Shown one piece after another: positions 1 through 9,106 of a stretch of 58,101 nt of DNA. Origin of the DNA: CAZPHU01 sp964586285 (GTDB lineage Bacteria; Fibrobacterota; Chitinivibrionia; Chitinivibrionales; CAYFVL01); contig CAZPHU010000014.1 in NCBI GenBank assembly GCA_964586285.1, forward strand, positions 1 to 58,101, in the 5' to 3' direction. Below the pieces are notes generated by a model that was not told the origin of the DNA, searched no databases, and saw only the letters and a program-made list of their open reading frames with translations. Position 1 is the stretch's first letter. Each line of letters begins with the position of its first letter. The position numbers and the translations under genes are program-made.

Positions 1-2
1 AC

Positions 3-890
3 TTGGCAACCTGGTGGAATCCCGCCGCACTCGCGGACGTGCAAAACAAGACACTCGTTCTGGGAGGAGCCTATCGTTCCTTCGGACGCACTGACGGTTT
101 ACTTGGATATGAATTTCGGATCCCGCCTCGTATTTCCATGGGAATCAGCGCTCTATACAGGGGCGATCCGTTTCTGGACGATCTTCGCGACAAAGAGGGC
201 GATAAGCTTGAAAGCGGCGCGTATACGACTTTTAATTTCAAAGTAGGTGTAAGCTATCTGATTCGCCGTAACCTGACCGCCGGTGCATCAATCGGTATAT
301 ATTACCAGAAGCTTCCAACCGGATACGACGAGCGTGAAAAAAGTCTCCTATACTCCTCGGCCACTGCAATCGGCGGACTCGATCTTGCCGTAAAATACGC
401 TCTTCGTCCGTATCTGACTTTTTCCGCCGTACTAAAAAACATCAACACCAGTTTCAACTGGCAAATACAAAACGGGCAAGAGCTGGATGAAAATCTTGAG
501 GAGTCGTTTCCTATGACTCTTACCCTGGGCTCTCAATTCACGACAAAGCTGTTGGGCTATCCGCTGACCTGGAACAGCGACGCGGTAATCTATTTGTTCG
601 AGAGCGGACTGGAGCCGATCTCCCATCCGACGCTTGTATGGAATAACGGTGTGCAGTGGCAGCGATGGGAGCAATTTCACCTGCGCCTTGGGCTTAGAGA
701 TGTAACGGTAAGCAGTGATCTTTACAGGCATAGCGATCTTTACCGGGATACTTTTTCTCCGGCTTTGACAGCGGGTTTCTTTATGGATCTTTCGTCACAC
801 CTGAGAAATACCTCACTAAATTACGCTCTGACCACCGATAAGGTTTGGGCGGGAGTTGAACAACAACTCGATTTTGTAGTCTCTTTTTGA
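3..890 (+). CDS. Outer-membrane beta-barrel protein, PorV/UPF0164-like (5' truncated)
   Basis: The reading frame is open to the left edge of the window, so the true start and any signal peptide lie outside. The visible 295 residues open with a TWWNPAAL segment, matching the conserved YNPA/WNPA turn near the N-terminus of PorV/PorQ-type (UPF0164-like) outer-membrane proteins. It continues as alternating aromatic and glycine-rich strands (for example GISALYRGD, AGASIGIYYQ, LDLAVKYAL) and ends with an aromatic residue near the C-terminus (DFVVSF), as expected of a beta-barrel. In T9SS bacteria such proteins can serve as outer-membrane shuttle factors; that role is inference here. A second related gene follows 26 bases downstream. 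Family assignment is moderately sure; function is not. Confidence 0.55.
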   Translation: MATWWNPAALADVQNKTLVLGGAYRSFGRTDGLLGYEFRIPPRISMGISALYRGDPFLDDLRDKEGDKLESGAYTTFNFKVGVSYLIRRNLTAGASIGIYYQKLPTGYDEREKSLLYSSATAIGGLDLAVKYALRPYLTFSAVLKNINTSFNWQIQNGQELDENLEESFPMTLTLGSQFTTKLLGYPLTWNSDAVIYLFESGLEPISHPTLVWNNGVQWQRWEQFHLRLGLRDVTVSSDLYRHSDLYRDTFSPALTAGFFMDLSSHLRNTSLNYALTTDKVWAGVEQQLDFVVSF

Positions 891-916
891 TAAACATTAT
901 TTATGGGATATACAGT

Positions 917-2323
917 ATGTCGTACCGATCTAACCAACACAGGTTTACGTCACGTACACTTTTGTTTCCGGCCTTGACGTTCGCTTTAGTTCTTTGTGCC
1001 CACGCGGAGATTAAAAAGAATGTTGCGTATCCGGGATTTCAGCTTCTGGAAGAGCCTGTTTCTCCTCGACACCTGGCGATGGGCTCCGCGGGAACCGCCG
1101 GAAACGGAAGCGGGTTTGCCTATTATAATCCGGCGATGCCGTTTCTCAACACTCAAAGGTACCTGACTGCCGAATACGGTCGCTCACCGGGAGATTTGCA
1201 ACGCGCGCACTTTGAAACAGCCATACCTTTTTCGTCATGGTATATCGCCGCGGCCATTCACACCGAAACTATAAGTGATATTTTCGGAACCTCTTTTGAC
1301 GGGAATCTGCCTGAGTATAACATTCCGTTTTCATCTCAGCTGTCCAATGTGTCCATTGGATTGGGTTATATCAAAAACGATCTGCTATCGGTTGCCTTGA
1401 GCCTTTCGGGAATTCAGGAGCGCATCGAAAAAGAATATGCCTACGCGGCATCTATAAGCGCAGGCCTTGCGTATAAGCTCATTCCGGATAAGTTTCATGT
1501 CGGTCTGGCAGCTTTTCATCTTGGAAAAGCAACCAGCTTCCTGGACTCTACCATGGATTGGGGAGAAGGATCGGCACTACCCATGTCAGGACGGTTGGGT
1601 GTTTCGTGGCAAGATACGCTAAAAATGATTCCTTACACCTTCCAGGGCGACATTGTGTTTCGTAACGCCGACAAGAGGGTAATGGTTCCCGTCGGCCTGG
1701 AAGTGCGCCCCATACAACCTCTGGCTCTGAGAATCGGAAAGCGGCTCAATCATGATACCGAGATTTTTAATATCGGATGCGGTATCGACATATCGCCGCT
1801 TTCAGCGGATGTATCGTTTGTCATACCTAAGTTGCGCTCCGATACCGAGCTAAAATGGCTGGTTGGTGTTACTTACACACTGAAATCATCCTCAAAAAGC
1901 ACTTCCTCAAACGGTTCAAGCCCACCTGCATCCATGCAGGAAGTGCAAGATAGGCCACTTAGTTCAGAATCTGCTTCCGATACTTTGAGCAAAATAAAAG
2001 AAAACAAAGACTTGTCGGACAGCGCGCCCAATAGTATTATTGAGGAAAAAGCCGGCGCCGATCCGGATACGGTTGATTGTACAGACGGTGTCGAAAGCGG
2101 TTTGACTACACCGGAAGAGAAACCGGATATCGTTTTGCAGCCTGCTGCAGCCGAGGATGAACAAAGCGGCAAAGAGGCTGCCGAAATTGAAGGTACTTCC
2201 GATCCAAAGCAGGCATCCGAAAAAGAAGCCCCAAAAGAGGCTTTGGATGAAAAAGAGATTACGCCCGACACCGGCCGGCGGCAGAGTGCGAATTCATTAG
2301 AGTCGAAGGAATCACAACCATAA
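917..2323 (+). CDS. PorV/PorQ-like outer-membrane protein with acidic C-terminal tail
   Basis: A frame is open from a TTG at 887 inside the previous stop region, but the ATG at 917 is preferred because it gives a clean signal peptide (basic SYRSNQHRFTSR, hydrophobic core, cut near AHA-E), 468 residues in all. Just after the signal, SPRHLAMGSAGTAG and FAYYNPAMPF match the AMGgA and YNPA signatures of the PorV/PorQ family. About 300 residues of beta-strand pattern follow. From about residue 320 to the end the protein becomes a Ser/Glu/Asp/Lys/Pro-rich, probably disordered tail of about 140 residues with no aromatic C-terminal strand, which is odd for a barrel protein. It is likely co-transcribed with the upstream relative. 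A T9SS accessory role is plausible, given the type A-like sorting domain on the xylanase at 10186. Confidence 0.65.
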   Translation: MSYRSNQHRFTSRTLLFPALTFALVLCAHAEIKKNVAYPGFQLLEEPVSPRHLAMGSAGTAGNGSGFAYYNPAMPFLNTQRYLTAEYGRSPGDLQRAHFETAIPFSSWYIAAAIHTETISDIFGTSFDGNLPEYNIPFSSQLSNVSIGLGYIKNDLLSVALSLSGIQERIEKEYAYAASISAGLAYKLIPDKFHVGLAAFHLGKATSFLDSTMDWGEGSALPMSGRLGVSWQDTLKMIPYTFQGDIVFRNADKRVMVPVGLEVRPIQPLALRIGKRLNHDTEIFNIGCGIDISPLSADVSFVIPKLRSDTELKWLVGVTYTLKSSSKSTSSNGSSPPASMQEVQDRPLSSESASDTLSKIKENKDLSDSAPNSIIEEKAGADPDTVDCTDGVESGLTTPEEKPDIVLQPAAAEDEQSGKEAAEIEGTSDPKQASEKEAPKEALDEKEITPDTGRRQSANSLESKESQP

Positions 2324-2424
2324 CGAAAATCGGCGCAAATAAGACGAATAATGAACCGCTGTTAACGAAATAATACGTATGTGATCGCTTATGAAAGCTT
2401 TTGTGCGACAAACTTTTAAATGCG

Positions 2425-2453
2425 TTCACAAAACTCTTTTAAGATGATAACAT
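2425..2453 (+). promoter_or_regulatory. Candidate sigma70-type promoter for the mre/mrd operon
   Basis: TTCACA (2425-2430) and TAACAT (2448-2453) are separated by 17 bases, with 5/6 and 4/6 matches to the -35 and -10 consensus. They sit about 85 bases before the mreB start in an AT-rich 213-base gap after the previous gene. Prediction by eye only. Confidence 0.4.
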
Positions 2454-2536
2454 TTGTTGTATATTTTTTTGAACCACAGTAAGTTATAAACGTCGGCTTC
2501 CACAGTGAAAACCGCGATCAGATAAGGCGTTTTAAT

Positions 2537-3565
2537 ATGTTTCCATTTCTATCAAATGACCTGGGTATTGATTTAGGCACGGCCAACACTCTCATTCACG
2601 TGCGTGGAAGAGGGCTTTTGATCGATGAGCCGTCAGTAGTTGCTTTGGATAAAGAGTCCAAGAAAGTTGTTGCAATCGGTTTGGATGCCAAGAGGATGCT
2701 TGGGCGCACTCCCGGGGAGATCGAAGCGATCCGCCCGATGAAAGACGGGGTTATCGCCGATTTCGATCTGGTAGAGCAGATGCTAAAATACTTCATCAAA
2801 CGGGTTCAGAAGTATCATTCATTTTTCAGACCGCGCGCAGTAATCGGTGTGCCTTCGGGAATCACGGAGGTCGAAAAACGTGCGGTTATCGATTCTGCGG
2901 AAAGTGCCGGAGTTCGAGAGGTATACCTGGTAGCCGAACCTATGGCTTCGGCGATAGGAATGGGCATTCCGGTCAACGAACCTTCGGGTAACATGGTAAT
3001 CGACATAGGCGGCGGTACGGCCGAAATCGCGGTCATAGCGCTGTTTGGAATGGTTTGCGACATGTCGGTGAGAATCGGTGGAGACGAAATGGATGAGGCG
3101 ATCGTTTCTTACCTGAAGAAAACATACAACCTTTTAGTCGGAGAAAGCACAGCCGAGCAGATCAAAATCAGGATCGGATCCGCGTTTCCGCTGGAGGACG
3201 AGCTTGAGATGGAGGTAAAGGGAAGGGACCTGGTTGCCGGTATACCCAAAACGCTGCGTATCACTTCGACGGAAATCAGGGATGCTTTGAATGAACCGAT
3301 CTCAACAATCGTTGAAGCCGTGAAACAGGCTCTTGAGCAGACCCCACCGGAACTCTCGGCAGACATTCTTGATAAGGGAATTATCATGACCGGCGGCAGT
3401 TCGATGCTGCGCGGGCTGGATGAACGTCTCAGACAAGAAACCAATCTGCCGGTAAATGTCATAGATGAACCGTTGACCTGCGTAGCGCGTGGGTCACTTA
3501 AAATAATAGAAAATCTCGAAACCTATCGGCCTGTTCTTATGAACTCGGGCAGAAGAGGCAGATAA
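2537..3565 (+). CDS. mreB: Rod shape-determining protein MreB
   Basis: Bacterial actin homologue of 342 residues, the usual family length. It forms membrane-bound ATP-dependent filaments that orient the lateral-wall synthesis complex. The phosphate-1 loop is seen at about residues 9-20 (LGIDLGTANTLI), phosphate-2 at about 155-163 (DIGGGTAEI) and the adenosine motif near 285-295 (MTGGSSML). The N-terminal MFPFLSNDLG resembles the short amphipathic membrane-binding segment of Gram-negative MreB. It is first in the order mreB-mreC-mreD-mrdA-rodA, a standard elongasome operon, and implies a rod-shaped or curved cell. The start ATG follows a modest TAAGG ribosome site. Confidence 0.98.
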   Translation: MFPFLSNDLGIDLGTANTLIHVRGRGLLIDEPSVVALDKESKKVVAIGLDAKRMLGRTPGEIEAIRPMKDGVIADFDLVEQMLKYFIKRVQKYHSFFRPRAVIGVPSGITEVEKRAVIDSAESAGVREVYLVAEPMASAIGMGIPVNEPSGNMVIDIGGGTAEIAVIALFGMVCDMSVRIGGDEMDEAIVSYLKKTYNLLVGESTAEQIKIRIGSAFPLEDELEMEVKGRDLVAGIPKTLRITSTEIRDALNEPISTIVEAVKQALEQTPPELSADILDKGIIMTGGSSMLRGLDERLRQETNLPVNVIDEPLTCVARGSLKIIENLETYRPVLMNSGRRGR

Positions 3566-3610
3566 CCTCCTTTACTGCTCTCTTGTGCCGGGAATCTGTC
3601 TGACAATTAT

Positions 3611-4444
3611 ATGCATTGGATTATTCAGTTTATCGGACGGCACAAAGATGTGTCGTCCTTGTTCCTGACCATACTTTTGAGCCTCTGGATGCTGTCGATC
3701 AACAGTACAAAACAACAACAGGTTGCCAGGGCTCTTACTCTTTCTGTGTTTTATCCGTTTCAATTCACTTTTCAACAGATAACACGTGCGCATAATATTT
3801 TCTCGGAAAATAAAAGATTGCGCGAAGAGCTTACACAGGTTAAAACCAGAGTCACACTTTTAGAAGAGAAGGCTGCCGAAAATCAACGCCTTCGTAGTTT
3901 ACTCGGCTTTGGTCAGGATTTCTCTTTCCATCTGCTGCCTGCACGCGTGGTTGCCCGGGAGCCGTCGCACCTGTATCGCAGCATGGTCATAAATGCCGGT
4001 AAGAAGCAGGGTATCGGCCTCTATATGCCGATCGTAACCAAAGACGGAGTCGTTGGGAAGGTTATCCAGACGCTTCCTCACCTGAGTCTGGCTCAGATAC
4101 TCAAAGACCCCTCCGCCCGCACCAGCGTGATGATAAAAAGAACTCGTTTTGTAGGGATTTTGGAGACCGAAAATGGACGGAATTTCTTCATCCGGTATCG
4201 CAACCATGTCGATGTACAACCCGGTGATTCTATAATGACTTCCGGGCTAGGAGGTATCTATCCCAAGGGATTGTCGGTTGGGGAGGTTACAAGAATCACA
4301 AGCAATCACGATCCGTTATTCAAGAAGGCCTTCATCAAACCCTCTGTTGATTTCGAACATCTGGAAGAGGTTTTTGTAATACGACTGTCGCCGCAATGGA
4401 GCGCCTTTCAAACGGAGCTTGATTCAATAGAGTTCGATCGATGA
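3611..4444 (+). CDS. mreC: Rod shape-determining protein MreC
   Basis: MreC is the periplasmic scaffold of the elongasome that links MreB and MreD to PBP2 and activates it. The 277-residue protein has one N-terminal membrane segment (about 15-31), a coiled coil at about 62-98 with repeating Leu/Glu heptads, and then the beta-domain with the typical VVAREPSHLYRSMVINAGKKQGI stretch (shown here in part as ARVVAREPSHLYRSMVINAG). The stop overlaps the mreD start (ATGA at 4441-4444), so the two are translationally coupled. It lies 45 bases after mreB. Confidence 0.95.
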   Translation: MHWIIQFIGRHKDVSSLFLTILLSLWMLSINSTKQQQVARALTLSVFYPFQFTFQQITRAHNIFSENKRLREELTQVKTRVTLLEEKAAENQRLRSLLGFGQDFSFHLLPARVVAREPSHLYRSMVINAGKKQGIGLYMPIVTKDGVVGKVIQTLPHLSLAQILKDPSARTSVMIKRTRFVGILETENGRNFFIRYRNHVDVQPGDSIMTSGLGGIYPKGLSVGEVTRITSNHDPLFKKAFIKPSVDFEHLEEVFVIRLSPQWSAFQTELDSIEFDR

Positions 4445-4938
4445 TAGGAACGATATTAAAATGGACCGGACTTTTTGTCCTTTTCCTCGTTTTGCAGACA
4501 ACGATTGTCCCGGCTATTGCGATAGCCGATATTAAGCCGGATTTTTTGATTCTGGGTCTCTTTCTCCTGGGGATCAGGACGGGAGTAACGCCCGGACTCT
4601 ATGTTGGTTTTCTCATTGGCCTGGGCCAGGATATCTACTCCCCATCGATACTGGGGCAGAATGCGTTATCCAAGACCATGATGGGGTTTTTCGTAGGTCT
4701 TTTCAATGAACGCTTTATGCGCACCGATCCCATTCTTAAACTGATCATTTTGTTTCTGGCATTTATTCTTCATGATACAGTATTCACAATCATTCTCGTA
4801 GTCAAAACAGAGGCGGATATGAGCATTCTTGCCCCTGAGTTGGTTACCCGTACGCTGCCGCGCGCGCTTTATTCCGCATTTTTCGCGGCGTTTCTATATG
4901 TTTGGGATTATTTTGTTAAACCCTCAATCAGACATTAG
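4441..4938 (+). CDS. mreD: Rod shape-determining protein MreD
   Basis: Small integral membrane protein of 165 residues with about five hydrophobic helices and no catalytic motif, matching MreD in size, hydropathy and position between mreC and mrdA. Early DIKPDFLILGLFLLGIRTG and the central GLYVGFLIGLGQDIYSP segment follow the MreD pattern (a P-D pair after the first helix and a conserved G-x-x-x-D region). MreD bridges MreC and the RodA-PBP2 synthase in the inner membrane. Sequence conservation in this family is low, so the call leans partly on context. Confidence 0.92.
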   Translation: MIGTILKWTGLFVLFLVLQTTIVPAIAIADIKPDFLILGLFLLGIRTGVTPGLYVGFLIGLGQDIYSPSILGQNALSKTMMGFFVGLFNERFMRTDPILKLIILFLAFILHDTVFTIILVVKTEADMSILAPELVTRTLPRALYSAFFAAFLYVWDYFVKPSIRH

Positions 4939-4944
4939 TATCTC

Positions 4945-6819
4945 ATGCCGTTAAGAAGAAGACTGGAAGACGAGCAACAGGAACGCACACGCAAAAGCCT
5001 CTGGCTTACCGCGGCGGTTTCGTTTTTTTTCCCGCTTCTTCTGGCCCGTCTGATATTCATTCAGGTGATAGACGCCGATACAAACATCCGCCTCTCCAAA
5101 CAAAACCAGATGCGGCTTAAACCGATTATAGCTCCCAGGGGAAAGATATTTGATCGAAACGGTCTTGTTCTCGCCCGTAACCGCCCCTCTTATTCGATTG
5201 GCATACTCCCCTACCGAATGAAAGACAGAAGCAGGGTTCTTAATAATCTGCTGCTTATCAGGGATGTATCGGGAGAGCCGATATTCGACAGCCTGGATAT
5301 TCTGCAGCGAATGCGCAAGGCTCAATATAGAAGATTTGACCTCACCCGTTTGAAAGAGGACGTCTCAATCGATATCGTAAGCGTCATCGAAGAGCATTCC
5401 ATGCAGATTCCGGGGGTTGTGGTTGAAACAGAGGCCAGGAGAGAATACCCTCTGGGACCGGATGCGTTTCACGTACTGGGTTATATGAGCGAAATTCCGG
5501 AGGAGAAATTCGATTCGCTTAAGAATCTTGGATATCTTTACGGTGATCTCATCGGCAAAAGCGGTCTCGAGAGAGAGTATGAGGATGTGTTCAGGGGAGA
5601 AAACGGGCACGAATATATCGAGGTCAACGCCTATGGAAAAAGCCTTGGGCCGATAAAAAGCATGCCTCGCGCCGAACCCACGTTTGGAAATGACGTTTAT
5701 CTTACCATAGACAGGAAACTTCAGGAAGCCACGGCTAAAGCTTTTCCCGATTCGCTTAAGGGAGCGGTTGTCGCATTAGATCCGCGCAACGGTGAAGTCC
5801 TGGTTATGTACAGCAATCCATCCATCGATCCGAATATCTTTTCTATGGAAACTTCCGTGCGTGCAAAGAACTGGGCGGAGGCGGCCCTTAACTCCGATTT
5901 GCCGCTGAATAATCGTGCGACCTCCGGAACCTACACTCCCGGTTCAACGTTCAAATTGATAAGTGCCCTTGCAGGCCTTGCCGAGCACAATATCAGGTCG
6001 ACCGATTACATGCCTGTGGCCTGTCATGGAAAATACCGAATCGGAAGACGAATCGCTCACTGTTGGAAACTCAGCGGCCACGGATATCTGGATATGCGAG
6101 GTTCGATCAAACATTCATGCAACGTGTATTTCTATCAGCTGGGGTTGAGGCTTGGAGATGAAACGATAAATAATTACGCAACGATGTTCGGCCTTGGAGA
6201 GTACACGGGCATCGACCTTCCATCCGAGCGTCGCGGATGGCTCTCGGGTGAAGATGCTTATAACGAACGCTTTGCCAAGCGCGGCTGGAAGTGGACACGT
6301 GGTTTGGTACTTGATCTTGCGATCGGACAAACCCAGATTTCCACCCCTCTTCAACTGGCACAAATGATTGGGGGGCTTGGAAATGGAAAGGTTATCTATA
6401 AACCCCACCTTTTAAAAGAGATCCGCAACCGGGAGGGAATCGTATTAAAGCAAAACACTCCAGTCGTTACCCATTCACTGGATTTGGAGCCCGGCATTAT
6501 TGAAACGATTCGCAAGGCTATGGAAGACGTGATCAAGCCGGGTGGAACAGGCGGATGGTCGCGAGTCCCGGGAATTCCAGTCGGCGGCAAGACCGGAAGT
6601 GCCGAGAATCCTCACGGAGAAAAGACACACGCGCTATTCGTTGCATGCGCGCCGGTGGACAATCCAGTTATTGCCATCAGTGTGGTTGTGGAAAATGCGG
6701 GCCACGGGGGCTCTGTGGCGGCTCCGATTGCCGGCGACATCCTGCGTTATTATTTCTCCGAAATCCCGGAAGGTAAGGCGCTTGTGGAAGAATATGAAAA
6801 GAAGGGTTACAAAAACTGA
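4945..6819 (+). CDS. mrdA: Penicillin-binding protein 2 (peptidoglycan transpeptidase)
   Basis: Class B PBP of 624 residues that cross-links lateral-wall peptidoglycan in the periplasm as the partner of RodA. One N-terminal membrane anchor (about 20-42) is followed by the dimerisation/pedestal domain with the APRGKIFDRNG motif. The transpeptidase domain has all three active-site motifs: S334-T-F-K337 (SxxK, acylated serine), S391-C-N393 (SxN) and K549-T-G551. The start ATG is six bases after mreD. There is no sign of truncation. Assignment to PBP2 rather than the division PBP3 rests on its place beside mreCD and rodA. Confidence 0.97.
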   Translation: MPLRRRLEDEQQERTRKSLWLTAAVSFFFPLLLARLIFIQVIDADTNIRLSKQNQMRLKPIIAPRGKIFDRNGLVLARNRPSYSIGILPYRMKDRSRVLNNLLLIRDVSGEPIFDSLDILQRMRKAQYRRFDLTRLKEDVSIDIVSVIEEHSMQIPGVVVETEARREYPLGPDAFHVLGYMSEIPEEKFDSLKNLGYLYGDLIGKSGLEREYEDVFRGENGHEYIEVNAYGKSLGPIKSMPRAEPTFGNDVYLTIDRKLQEATAKAFPDSLKGAVVALDPRNGEVLVMYSNPSIDPNIFSMETSVRAKNWAEAALNSDLPLNNRATSGTYTPGSTFKLISALAGLAEHNIRSTDYMPVACHGKYRIGRRIAHCWKLSGHGYLDMRGSIKHSCNVYFYQLGLRLGDETINNYATMFGLGEYTGIDLPSERRGWLSGEDAYNERFAKRGWKWTRGLVLDLAIGQTQISTPLQLAQMIGGLGNGKVIYKPHLLKEIRNREGIVLKQNTPVVTHSLDLEPGIIETIRKAMEDVIKPGGTGGWSRVPGIPVGGKTGSAENPHGEKTHALFVACAPVDNPVIAISVVVENAGHGGSVAAPIAGDILRYYFSEIPEGKALVEEYEKKGYKN

Positions 6820-6834
6820 AAAAGATGGATTTAC

Positions 6835-8112
6835 ATGGAAACCTTAAGTAAAAAAGGACGATTCGATTTTTCGTTGTTCTTTACAGTTATAACGCTTTGG
6901 GTTATCGGCATAGTGCTCATATACAGCGCCACCCATATTCACGAAAGCGGTCCTCTGGCGTATGTTGCACGCAGTCAGGTGATATGGGTCAGCATGGGTA
7001 TAATGGTTATTCTGGCTATTGTATCCATACCGACTCGACTTTATCACGCCTTTGCTTATGTTTTCTATGGAGTATCCCTTGTACTCCTTGTATACGTTAT
7101 ATTTACCGGCATCGTGAGCAAGGGAGCGGGGCGGTGGATTGCCGTGGGACCTATACGTTTACAGCCCTCTGAGTTTGCCAAGATAGGGCTTCTTTTTGCC
7201 CTTGCACGGCATCTTTCCAAAAACACAATCAGTCTAATGGATTTAAAGACATTCATCATGCCGGGGATTCTGATTCTGGTACCTTTCGCGTTGGTGTTGA
7301 AACAGCCTGATTTGGGAACCGCCCTGGTGTTTTGCGCCATGTCGCTGCCGATGTTTTTCTGGGCCGGGATGTCGCTGCTGGAACTTTTCTTTCTAACCTC
7401 TCCGGGTATTTCGATAATCCTTTCCGCCATACCCCTTATTCTCTCCTACGGACGCCCCGAATCTTTGGGCGTATTAGGTGCGATTCCCTGGGGGATTTTC
7501 TTTCTGGTACTCTGTACGATGCTTTACCTGACTCGCCCACCCTGGCTAATTACAATTGGCGTAATCGTGGGCAATCTGTTATCCGCAACCTTTACCACCG
7601 TATTGTGGAACAGTATTCTGCAAGATTATCAGAAAAAACGCATCATAAGCTTTATCGACCCTCAAATGGATCCGTATGGTTCCGGATACCAGGTTATCCA
7701 GTCTAAAGTGGCGATCGGCTCCGGACACCTTTTCGGCAAAGGATACCTTCAGGGAACACAAACCCGACTTTCTTTCCTCCCTGAGCAACACACCGATTTT
7801 ATTTTCTCTGTACTGGGAGAACAATTCGGGTTTTGGGGATGTACGGTGATACTATTACTATTTTTATTCCTGATTGTCAGAGGGTATCTGACAACACAGA
7901 ATATCAGAAACAGGTTTACCAATCTGGTAGTAGTAGGGTCAGTATCCATTATTGCTTTCCATTTATTCGTAAACGTCGCGATGACAGTGGGTATGATGCC
8001 GGTTACAGGACTGCCGCTGCCGTTTCTAAGCTATGGTGGTTCCTTTACCCTGACCATGGCAATACTCGTCGGTTTTTTACTCAATGCAAAGGTCAGTGAT
8101 CAGACGTTTTGA
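6835..8112 (+). CDS. rodA: RodA peptidoglycan glycosyltransferase (SEDS family)
   Basis: Polytopic SEDS-family enzyme that polymerises lipid II into glycan strands, paired with PBP2. The 425 residues are somewhat longer than typical RodA (about 370-400), with the extra length in the central membrane region around residues 180-240. Diagnostic motifs are present: GRWIAVGPIRLQPSEFAKI, KQPDLGTAL with the catalytic-region Asp, the FGKGYLQGTQTRLSFLPEQH loop, and the C-terminal TGLPLPFLSYGGS. It starts 15 bases after mrdA and closes the elongasome operon. Confidence 0.96.
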   Translation: METLSKKGRFDFSLFFTVITLWVIGIVLIYSATHIHESGPLAYVARSQVIWVSMGIMVILAIVSIPTRLYHAFAYVFYGVSLVLLVYVIFTGIVSKGAGRWIAVGPIRLQPSEFAKIGLLFALARHLSKNTISLMDLKTFIMPGILILVPFALVLKQPDLGTALVFCAMSLPMFFWAGMSLLELFFLTSPGISIILSAIPLILSYGRPESLGVLGAIPWGIFFLVLCTMLYLTRPPWLITIGVIVGNLLSATFTTVLWNSILQDYQKKRIISFIDPQMDPYGSGYQVIQSKVAIGSGHLFGKGYLQGTQTRLSFLPEQHTDFIFSVLGEQFGFWGCTVILLLFLFLIVRGYLTTQNIRNRFTNLVVVGSVSIIAFHLFVNVAMTVGMMPVTGLPLPFLSYGGSFTLTMAILVGFLLNAKVSDQTF

Positions 8113-8199
8113 GAAAAATTGGTTTTTCGGCAATATTTCACCCCTCTTAATAGTATTTTACCGTAAAAGAAATGACTATCTATATGAAAGGAAATAGTA

Positions 8200-9093
8200 A
8201 TGCACCCGGTACTTTTTAAATTGGGTCCACTTCCAATCCACTCCTACGGTCTGATGCTGGCGTTGTCATTTCTACTCGGCATCTGGTTGTCTTCCGTACG
8301 TGCACGACGTCGTAATCTGGACCCTAATTTTGTTTCCGACATGGGATTCTGGGTAATTCTTTCGGCTATTGTGGGTGCGCGACTGTACTATGTTTTTCTC
8401 CATTTCGAAGAATTTGGGGGGAATCTTGCCGCGATTTTCAACCCCTTTCACGGGGGCACACTGGGAATCGGCGGGTTGGTTATGTACGGCGGGTTTATAG
8501 GGGCCATTATCGGCGGTTTCCTGTTTTTTAAACTCAAGAAATTGCCTTTCTTACCGTATGTTGATGCTGTTGCTCCCAGCCTTGGCTTTGGAATCTTTCT
8601 TACACGCATAGGATGTTTCCTAAACGGCTGTTGTTTTGGGGGACCGCACAGCGGAGCATGCGCCGTTTCGTTCCCGGCATCCAGTCCGGCCGGGCAGTAT
8701 CAATTAAGCATGCACGCCGAGAGTTTGTTTGCGTCCCAGCTCTTTGCATCGGGCGCGGGATTGATCATCGCCTTTTTGGTACTGTTTGCGGGTAAAAAAC
8801 GGTTTTTCGCCGGTTTTGAATTCTATCTTACTGGCATTCTTTACGCTGTCGCGCGTTTCTCTATCGATTTCACCCGCTATTATGCCCCCGATGAGCGAGT
8901 AGCCGGTTTAAGTCACAACCAGATTGTCTGTATAGGACTTTTCATTCTCTTCGGCGGCCTTTTGCTCAAAGGCTTTCTTTTCGATACCCAGTCCGAGAAA
9001 CAGCAGACAGCGGCAAAAAATGAGTCAAAGACGGATAAAAGCGCTTCGCCTGAAAAGGAATCTCTTGCTCAGGCAAGTGGAATCAACAACTAA
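8200..9093 (+). CDS. lgt: Prolipoprotein diacylglyceryl transferase
   Basis: Lgt transfers diacylglycerol from phosphatidylglycerol to the lipobox cysteine of prolipoproteins at the inner membrane. The 297-residue protein is multi-spanning and carries the Lgt signature around R136-I-G-C-F-L-N-G-C-C-F-G, plus the upstream GGLVMYGGFIGAIIGG segment. The last 40 residues are a Lys/Glu/Ala-rich soluble tail. The ATG follows a good AAGGA ribosome site. It lies 87 bases after rodA and 13 bases before comF. Substrates encoded in this window include the lipoproteins at 37414 and 44695. Confidence 0.95.
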   Translation: MHPVLFKLGPLPIHSYGLMLALSFLLGIWLSSVRARRRNLDPNFVSDMGFWVILSAIVGARLYYVFLHFEEFGGNLAAIFNPFHGGTLGIGGLVMYGGFIGAIIGGFLFFKLKKLPFLPYVDAVAPSLGFGIFLTRIGCFLNGCCFGGPHSGACAVSFPASSPAGQYQLSMHAESLFASQLFASGAGLIIAFLVLFAGKKRFFAGFEFYLTGILYAVARFSIDFTRYYAPDERVAGLSHNQIVCIGLFILFGGLLLKGFLFDTQSEKQQTAAKNESKTDKSASPEKESLAQASGINN

Positions 9094-9106
9094 TCTCTAG
9101 GATATC

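Noticed and set aside
1873..2271. Minus-strand Ser-rich 132-codon frame opposite the acidic tail of the PorV-like protein
   Set aside because: It is the complement of Glu/Asp/Ser codon repeats, with no ribosome site.
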